Of a stretch of DNA of 11,522 nucleotides, positions 1-6,700 are shown one piece after another; within the stretch, counting starts at the first letter, position 1, and each line of letters opens with the position of its first letter. This DNA comes from Paracoccaceae bacterium. Lineage in GTDB: Bacteria; Pseudomonadota; Alphaproteobacteria; Rhodobacterales; Rhodobacteraceae. The stretch lies in contig JALWQC010000443.1 of assembly GCA_027080755.1 (NCBI GenBank), positions 1 through 11,522 of the forward strand, written 5' to 3'. The notes beneath the pieces were generated by a model, which worked only from the letters and a program-made list of their open reading frames with translations, was not told the DNA's origin and searched no databases. A program made the translations under genes and the position numbers.

Positions 1-1481
1 CAACCGCCACCTCCTATGTGACCGAGGCCGCGTTCCGCATGATGATTGAAAGCGGGATTTTCCCCGAAGGCTCTTTCCAGCTGATTACCGGCGGCACGGG
101 GGATCTGCTGAACCGTCTGACCTGTCAGGATGTGGTCAGCTTTACGGGCTCGGCGCATACGGCCTTTGCTCTGCGTTCGGCGCCGCATATTTTGCAAAAC
201 TCCATCCGGTTTGTGGCGGAACAGGACAGCCTGAACGCCTCTATCCTTGGTCCCGATGCGGTCGAGGGCACGCCGGAGTTTGACCTGTTCGTCAAGGAAA
301 TCCATCGCGAGATGACCGTGAAAGCCGGCCAGAAATGCACCGCCATCCGCCGGATTATCGCGCCCGAGGGTCAGGTGCAGGCGGTGATTGGCGCCCTGTC
401 CGAACGGTTCGACAAAACCCGCATCGGCAATCCGTCCGACAAGGAAACCCGCATGGGGGCGCTGGTGTCGAATGCGCAAAAGGCCGATGTGCTGGAAAAA
501 GCGGCGATCATTGCCACGGAATCTACGCGGGTTTACGGCGATCCCGACAATTTCGAGGTATCCGGCGCCGACCCCGACAGCGGTGCCTTTCTGCCGCCGA
601 TGCTGTTTCACTGCGCCGACCCCGACGCGGCGGAAAAGGTGCATGGAACCGAGGCATTCGGCCCCGTTTCCACCATCATGCCCTATCGTGATCTGGACCA
701 TGCCATCAATATCGCCAATCGCGGGATGGGGTCGCTTGTGGCCTCGGTTATCACCCATGATCCGGCGGTGGCGCGGCAGGTGGCGATGGGCGCGGGGGCG
801 TTTCACGGGCGGCTGTATTTCAACGACCGCGTGTCGATGAAGGAAAGCACCGGCCATGGCTCCCCTCTGCCGCATATGACCCACGGCGGCCCGGGCCGTG
901 CCGGTGGTGGCGAGGAAATGGGCGGTGTGCGCGGCGTCATGCACTATATGCAGCGCACGGCGATTCAGGGCAGCCCCGACATGATTTCGGCGGTGGGCGA
1001 GACATGGATTCCCGGCGCGACCGAAATTCCCGCCGACCGTCACCCCTTCACCAAGACCTTTACAGAGCTGCAAATAGGCGAAACCATCCACACCGACCCG
1101 CGCGAGGTCACGCTGGACGATATCGAGCATTTCGCCAATTTCACCGGCGACACCTTCTATGCCCATATGGATGAAGAAGCCGCCGCCGCGAACCCCTTCT
1201 TCCCTGGTCGCGTCGCGCATGGCTATCTGCTGTTGTCCTTTGCCGCGGGGCTGTTTGTAGAACCGAACGTCGGGCCGGTGCTGGCCAATACGGGGCTGAA
1301 CGGGCTTAGCTTCCAGAAACCGGTCAGCCCCGGGGATTCCATCCGTGTCCGCCTGACCGTCAAGCGTAAAACGCGGCGCAATGATGACTATGGCGAGGTC
1401 CGCTGGAATGTCACCCTGTTCAATCAGGATGATGAGCAGGTGGCGGAATACGAATTGCTGACGATGAATTCCTATACCTGA
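1..1481 (+). CDS. paaZ: Phenylacetate degradation bifunctional protein PaaZ (oxepin-CoA hydrolase / 3-oxo-5,6-dehydrosuberyl-CoA semialdehyde dehydrogenase), 5' truncated by the window edge
   Basis: The gene is already open at the left edge, reading in the frame whose codons start at position 3. About 492 residues are visible. PaaZ hydrolytically opens the oxepin-CoA ring and then oxidises the resulting aldehyde in the cytoplasmic phenylacetyl-CoA pathway. The first part is an aldehyde dehydrogenase domain. The catalytic cysteine lies in GQKCTAIRR (codon 336-338), and a general-base glutamate in FVAEQDSLN lies 39 residues earlier, the spacing I recall for E. coli PaaZ (E256/C295). The last ~140 residues are a MaoC-like (R)-hydratase domain with the Asp/His hydratase motif GDTFYAH followed by [11 protein letters not shown]. 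From that spacing I infer about 185 missing N-terminal residues and a full length near 675, normal for the family. No frameshift is visible. The gene ends in TGA and is followed by a strong terminator. Confidence 0.96.
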   Translation, partial: TATSYVTEAAFRMMIESGIFPEGSFQLITGGTGDLLNRLTCQDVVSFTGSAHTAFALRSAPHILQNSIRFVAEQDSLNASILGPDAVEGTPEFDLFVKEIHREMTVKAGQKCTAIRRIIAPEGQVQAVIGALSERFDKTRIGNPSDKETRMGALVSNAQKADVLEKAAIIATESTRVYGDPDNFEVSGADPDSGAFLPPMLFHCADPDAAEKVHGTEAFGPVSTIMPYRDLDHAINIANRGMGSLVASVITHDPAVARQVAMGAGAFHGRLYFNDRVSMKESTGHGSPLPHMTHGGPGRAGGGEEMGGVRGVMHYMQRTAIQGSPDMISAVGETWIPGATEIPADRHPFTKTFTELQIGETIHTDPREVTLDDIEHFANFTGDTFYAHMDEEAAAANPFFPGRVAHGYLLLSFAAGLFVEPNVGPVLANTGLNGLSFQKPVSPGDSIRVRLTVKRKTRRNDDYGEVRWNVTLFNQDDEQVAEYELLTMNSYT

Positions 1482-1493
1482 TACCCACTGAAT

Positions 1494-1527
1494 AACGGGG
1501 CCTGTTCCGACTGGCCCCGTTTTGTTT
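1494..1527 (+). terminator. Rho-independent terminator after paaZ
   Basis: A perfect 9-bp stem, AACGGGGCC (1494-1502) paired with GGCCCCGTT (1513-1521), encloses a 10-nt loop and runs into the T-rich tail TTTTGTTT (1520-1527). It begins 12 nt after the paaZ stop codon and is a textbook intrinsic terminator for paaZ transcription. The hairpin also separates the secreted-protein pair downstream from paaZ. Confidence 0.88.
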
Positions 1528-1580
1528 GAAAAAGGGTTATGATATGGTAACCTGTGACAAACAACCGAACAAAACGGGGC
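1514..1580 (+). promoter_or_regulatory. Second inverted repeat: terminator 3' arm is complementary to the leader of the next gene
   Basis: The terminator's right arm and U-tract, GCCCCGTTTTGTT (1514-1526), is the exact reverse complement of AACAAAACGGGGC (1568-1580). The latter ends three bases before the ATG at 1584 and contains the only G-run that could act as a ribosome binding site. A T-G wobble (1527/1567) and a G-C pair (1528/1566) could extend the helix to 15 bp with a 37-nt loop. On a readthrough transcript this would compete with the terminator hairpin or hide the start region. The complementarity is directly visible; the regulatory role is inference. Confidence 0.5.
1521..1548 (+). 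promoter_or_regulatory. Possible weak sigma-70-like promoter for the secreted-protein pair
   Basis: The 56 bp between the terminator and the ATG at 1584 is the only AT-rich non-coding segment ahead of the pair. TATGAT (1538-1543) and TATGGT (1543-1548) both resemble a -10 box. The second has TTTGTT (1521-1526) upstream at 16 nt, a poor -35 match. Because the upstream gene ends in a strong terminator, a promoter is expected here, but the match to consensus is weak and alphaproteobacterial promoters are hard to call by eye. Confidence 0.25.
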
Positions 1581-1583
1581 GTT

Positions 1584-3770
1584 ATGAAACGGTTTATTGG
1601 AATACTCGGCGTTGTTCTGGCCTTTCCGGCGATGGCGCAGCAATCCGACCTGTCGGAATATGCCAAAGCGGCGGACACGTTGCGCGAAACGCTTGATACC
1701 ACCTCTTTCGATTATGATACGCTAAGCTTCGACTTGTCCGTTCTGGACCTGCCCGGGATCGCGGCCGCCTTCGATGCGCGGATGCAAACGCAGGTTTATG
1801 CCGGTGTTTTGCGCGGCGGAAAGGGGGCGCTGGCCGCCGGTGCGGGGAATGCGCTGGATCAGGCCCTGGCGCTTGCCGGTGCGTTGCGCGATGGCGGATA
1901 CGATGTGCGGATCGCCCACGCCACCCTGCCGGAAACCGAGGCGCGGGCCCTGATCGCAAACAGCCGGCCGGCCGCTGCCATTCCCGCCACGCAGGACCTT
2001 GCCGCCGCGATGGCCGCCTTGCAGAACATGCAGTCCCTGATCGGGGATTCCGATGTGTTGCAGCCTGTGCAAACCCTTCTGGAAACCGGCCTGCCTGCCG
2101 CCGGAATGCCCGATGTCGCGCTGGAGGTTGCGAAATCGGCCGCGGTCACCCTGCCGGACGGGGCGGTGCTCGATACCCGTATTTTGCAAGAGGCGCAGGA
2201 TTATTACTGGGTGCAGGCGCGGCTTTTCGGGCTGGATGACTGGCAGGATTTTCACATTGCCTATACGCCCTCTGCCCCGTTGCAGCCCGCGGATTTCCTG
2301 CCCGAAACCCTGCCGGAGGAAATGTTCCACCGTATCCGCGTCGATTTTCTGGTTGAAACCCGCGAGGGCGAGGATTTCAGCACTAGCAACCTGATGCAGC
2401 AGCAGGAATTTACAGTCGCCGGTCTGGGTCATGACCCTGTGGTGTTGTCGGTTGTGCCCGATATCATGCTGCGCGGCGGGGCCTTGGCCGATGTGGAAAG
2501 ATCGGCGTTTTATTTCCCTTTGCTGGGGGATGTATTGGCGCCGGATGCGCAGGCATTCAACATGCAGGGCGAAACCCTTGCGGCGGAGAAGGTTCTGTCT
2601 GGGGGTGGCGCGGAGAATCTGGTATCCTCTGTAAGCAGCACGGCAATGTCGGCGGGTAATATGATCGGCAGCCTTGGTGGCGCCGAGGAAACCCCCGAAG
2701 AACCCGATACCAGGGAAACCACCGGTCTGATTTTGCGCCTGACCTACCTGCCCCCCTATGATGCGGAGCGGATCACCTTCGAGCGGTATCTGGTGGATCG
2801 TGTCGGTCCGGCCAACCGTGCGGCGGAAGGCTGGCAGGTGCAGGATAACGCCCGCCCGCTTGTCGGTGTCTGGACGTTGCATATTTCCGGCGCGGCCATG
2901 CGTTCCGCCGAAATGCTGGACCTGCAGATCAACCGGATTGACGATGTGGCGGGGCAGGAAACGCCGGCCTTGGTCAATCCTGCCGAATCCGCGGCGCTGG
3001 GCGTGTTTTTCGATGCGGTCGGGGTAGCCGGTGCCGGAAAGGATGCGCTTGTATACCACGGGGCGCCGTTCATCATGCTGTCGGAAACCGGCCTGACGCC
3101 CGAAGGTTCGCGGGTTTATGCCACCGATATCATGCAGACCGGCCTCAGGGCTTTTTCGGATCAGGGGGATGGCTGGCATGCCGATCCTGCCGCCGCCTTC
3201 AGGGCCGGTGTGGCGCAAACCCTGCTGGAAGCAACCCTGATGGACAGCGCGGATTCCCGCGGGGCAACCAAATCCCGTGCCGGTTCCTGGGGTGTTTTGT
3301 CAGCGGCGCCCGATCTGGTGATGGTGTCCGATACCTCGACGCTGGAGGATCTGGATATCCCGAAACCGGCCAAACTTGCCGCCCGTCGTGATCTGGAACG
3401 CGGGCAAATACTGGCCATGGCAACGGGCGAGACGCCGGCGTGGTGGCGGATTGATCCGCTGACCGGCGCGACGATCGGGGTGGACGTAAACGGTTACGGG
3501 GCCGAGGCGGTGGAATATCTGCAAATCGTTGACGTGATAATAACCAGTGCTTTCGGCATCAACGGCGCGGTGCAATGCGGCACCGATCTGTGTTGTCAGG
3601 CGACAAACGTCGGCTGGACCATCCTTGGCTATGCCCTGATCGGCGGCGCGGGCGAGGCCGCAACCGCCCTTAATTTCACCGACGAGCTGTTTGCAACCTC
3701 GCTCGGGCTTTCCGCCGGTGCGGGAACGGCCCTGACGGGGCAAAATCCATTATCGGGGCTGTGTAAGTGA
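1584..3770 (+). CDS. Exported protein with a transglutaminase-like region lacking the catalytic cysteine; function unknown
   Basis: A 728-residue protein. I chose ATG 1584 over the in-frame GTG at 1554 because it gives a clean signal peptide: MKR, a hydrophobic core and cleavage after Ala18 (AMA|QQ). It is therefore probably periplasmic or secreted. Residues ~60-125 contain GNALDQALALAGALRDGGYDVRIA (spanning N89-R109), which resembles the nucleophile helix of transglutaminase-like folds. Residues 206-224 (DYYWV...DDWQDFH) resemble the later His/Asp strand region. At the nucleophile position two residues before D92 there is alanine, and the mature chain has no cysteine until residue 665, so classical thiol chemistry is not possible in this domain. 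A second beta-rich stretch at ~380-415 includes the motif YLVDRVGP. All four cysteines (665, 670, 671, 727) lie in the last 64 residues, with a hydrophobic Gly/Ala-rich segment between them. Its stop overlaps the next start, so the two proteins probably act together. The family link is from memory of related large secreted proteins and is moderate; the function is unknown. Confidence 0.85.
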   Translation: MKRFIGILGVVLAFPAMAQQSDLSEYAKAADTLRETLDTTSFDYDTLSFDLSVLDLPGIAAAFDARMQTQVYAGVLRGGKGALAAGAGNALDQALALAGALRDGGYDVRIAHATLPETEARALIANSRPAAAIPATQDLAAAMAALQNMQSLIGDSDVLQPVQTLLETGLPAAGMPDVALEVAKSAAVTLPDGAVLDTRILQEAQDYYWVQARLFGLDDWQDFHIAYTPSAPLQPADFLPETLPEEMFHRIRVDFLVETREGEDFSTSNLMQQQEFTVAGLGHDPVVLSVVPDIMLRGGALADVERSAFYFPLLGDVLAPDAQAFNMQGETLAAEKVLSGGGAENLVSSVSSTAMSAGNMIGSLGGAEETPEEPDTRETTGLILRLTYLPPYDAERITFERYLVDRVGPANRAAEGWQVQDNARPLVGVWTLHISGAAMRSAEMLDLQINRIDDVAGQETPALVNPAESAALGVFFDAVGVAGAGKDALVYHGAPFIMLSETGLTPEGSRVYATDIMQTGLRAFSDQGDGWHADPAAAFRAGVAQTLLEATLMDSADSRGATKSRAGSWGVLSAAPDLVMVSDTSTLEDLDIPKPAKLAARRDLERGQILAMATGETPAWWRIDPLTGATIGVDVNGYGAEAVEYLQIVDVIITSAFGINGAVQCGTDLCCQATNVGWTILGYALIGGAGEAATALNFTDELFATSLGLSAGAGTALTGQNPLSGLCK

Positions 3771-6700
3771 TGAAACGTATTCTTGCGGCACTATGGCTGG
3801 TTCTGGCCGGATTTACGCCGGTTTTGGCACAAACCGATCCCGACAGTCTGGCGGTTATCAACGCGGCGCAGTCTTTGCCCGAAACCTCCGAACAGGCGAT
3901 GTATTGGCTGGAGGTTTCGGAAACCGGATTATATGATATACGCCTTGATAAGCCGGGGCTGCTGCATCTGTATGTGTTCGACACGGAAGACGGCCGTTTT
4001 GGCGGCGATCAGCCGCGTTTGTTGTTGCAGGACGGCGGGCGCTATAGCGTTCCCGTGTTGCAGGATGTTCTGTTGCCGGCGGGCTCGCGCTATCTTTTGC
4101 TGGCAAAACCGGCGGTTAGTGCGGCGCTGACGATCAGCGCAACCGAAATTCCGGGCCCGGCGCTGGAGCCGCAGGATGAAACCCCGTTGCCGGCGGGGGA
4201 CAGCTGGCAGCAACTTTACCGGATCGGTGACCGCGTTTATCTGTCGTTTGCGGACGGTATTACCGACCCCGTGCATATCCGCGTGATTGGCGAGCCGCGC
4301 GCCGAAGTTTCCGCAACCCTTGACTATATGCACATCCACGGCGACCTGTTCCCGATGGTTTTGCCCGCAGAGGCCACGCTGGACATTTTCACCAGCGTTC
4401 AGGCCGGCCCCGAGCCGCTGGTTTTGCTGCAAATGTCGCCTGACGACAGCGGGCTGGATGAACGCGAGCCGAATGCGGATTCCGAAAATGGCGAGGCGCA
4501 GGAATATGTGACGGGAACGGATTTCAGGGGTGTTTTGCTGGCAGGTCGTGACGAGGATGTCCTGCAATTTCAGCTGGAGGATCGGGAAACGCTGACCCTA
4601 ACGGCGCAAAGCCCTCTGGAGTGGGCGCAATACACGGCCGTTCTGGAAAAAAACACTGGGGATGACTGGATTACGCTGGCAGAGCGTGGCGCCGACAGGG
4701 GCGCGCTCCGGTTTTCGCAGATGGTTCTGGGGGAAGGGACCTATCGGCTGACATTGGTACGCCGCGATGACGATGTGATAAAACCCGTTCCCTATACGGT
4801 TTCCTCGCAGCCTGTCCCCCCGCCCCCCGCCGGATTTGAACAGGAACCGAACGACACTTTCGAGGCAGCCTATCCGTTACCGCAAACCCTTGCCCTGCGT
4901 GGTGTGCTAAGCGAAGAGAACCGGGATTTTATCGGGTTTGACATTCCCCGTGACGGCCATCTGTGGCGCCTGTTTGCCGTGCGCGGTGTGAACCGCATGA
5001 TCCTGCGTGACAGGGACGGGGATGAAATTATGGAAGAACACGGGGATAGCGGGCAGTTGCTGCTCGATTCCCTCTCGCTCGGCTACGGACATTATGTGGC
5101 AGAGCTGCGCGGCACGGGGAAATATGCGCTAAAACTGCTGGACCTCGGCCCCGTCCCCGAAGGTTATGAAGCCGAGCTGAACGATCGTGCAGAGGATGGT
5201 TTGCGCATTGCATTCGGCAATACCTATAAGGGGTCGTTCCTGAACCCCGACGACAGCGATTTTTTTGTTTTCCGGCTGGATGCGACGACTCCGGTGGAAA
5301 TATCCCTGACGGCGCCGGATGATCAGTTCATGCGCGTCAAGCTGCGACAGGATGGCAGGGTCTGGGACGGGCAGGCCGAAATTCCAAGGGGGCAGACCTA
5401 TACCTATGCGGCCAACCTGCCGGCCGGCGATTATGCGTTGGAGCTGAGCGGATCGTATGAGGGGGGGCGCGGGACCTATGCGCTGGGCATCGACCGTGTG
5501 GCGCAGGTTTCCACGCACGAGCCGGACAGCCGCCCGGAAACCTTGCGGGCCATGCCGCTGAACGGGGATGTTCAGGGGCGGGTCGGGATGATCGACAGTC
5601 TCGATTTATGGCATGTCGCCCTGCCCGAGGGATCCGGCCAGTTCATGATCGGCTGTGCTGCAGATTCGGTGCTGACGTGGCGGATGTTGTCCTATACGGA
5701 CGGGGAGTCCCTGGTTTATGGCCGCGAGGCGCCCGAGGTTCTGTCCTATTCCCCCGAAATGGGCGGGGCGCTGCAATTGAAAATAGAAGGCGACAGCACG
5801 CAGGACCAGTCTTACGACTGCAATCTGCGTTTTGCCCCCGATCAGGCGCTGGAACCTGTGATTATGGCCAAGGAATCGGATACCCCGCTGCCCGTGCAGC
5901 CGGGAACGCGGGTGCGTGGCTGGCTGGCTGACGACAGGGACCGCGATGTGCTGGCCGTAAACTATCCGGACGGGATGGCGGGCGGGTTTGTTTGTCGCGA
6001 TGCTGCAGGCGGGGATTTGTACGGTTATGACGGGGTGGAGTATGCTTCGGGTTTTGAGGTGGGGGATGATCCCTTCGCCAACGGCGTGCAGGTTTTCCGC
6101 GGGAGGTCCGACCGGAATCCCGAAATCAGGCTATCGGGAAAAAGCGATCTTGATTTCCCCTTTGCCTACACTTGCGATTTCTACACTCTGGCCGATATGC
6201 CGACCTTGCGGGATGCCGGCCCGTTGGCGCCCTTTACGGCGCTGGAAACAAAGGCCGCCGAAAATGATGAGGATCCCCCCGTTGTTCTGCCCCCGTTGCT
6301 GCAACCGGGGCGTCCCGACTGGATTCCCGCGTTTGACAGCAACACCACCCTGCCGCTGGCGTTTGACCTGACAGGGTTCGAAACCCCGCTGGCCACCTAT
6401 ACCCGGTCGGGCCAGCAGCTTGATGTTGTTGTCACGCTTACCAATACCGGCGATACGGATATTACGGGGCAGGTCAGCGCGAAAATGCTGGCCGAAGGGT
6501 GGCGGGTTGCCCTGCCCGTGCAGGATCTGACGCTGGCCGGCGGGGAAAGCCGTGATATTCCTGTCGCGCTGCAAGCCCCGCCCATGCTTAGCCCCTCTCT
6601 AAAGCCGGCGCTGGCGGTGACGTTTGATAATGATGATGGCGCGTCCGGTGCGGTGTTCGATGTGCCGCTGGCGCTGGATGCCCCCGCGCGCAACCCGTTT

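Noticed and set aside
335..840. Two overlapping plus-strand frames inside paaZ
   Set aside because: Out-of-frame shadows of a clearly conserved ALDH domain; translations are Arg/Pro-rich and featureless.
1554..1583. GTG start at 1554 for the partner protein
   Set aside because: It would add ten polar residues (MTNNRTKRGV) ahead of a complete signal peptide that begins properly at ATG 1584.
1722..3218. 498-codon minus-strand open frame opposite the partner protein gene
   Set aside because: Low-complexity, Arg/Gly/His/Gln-rich translation without motifs, fully inside a gene with a convincing signal peptide and domains.
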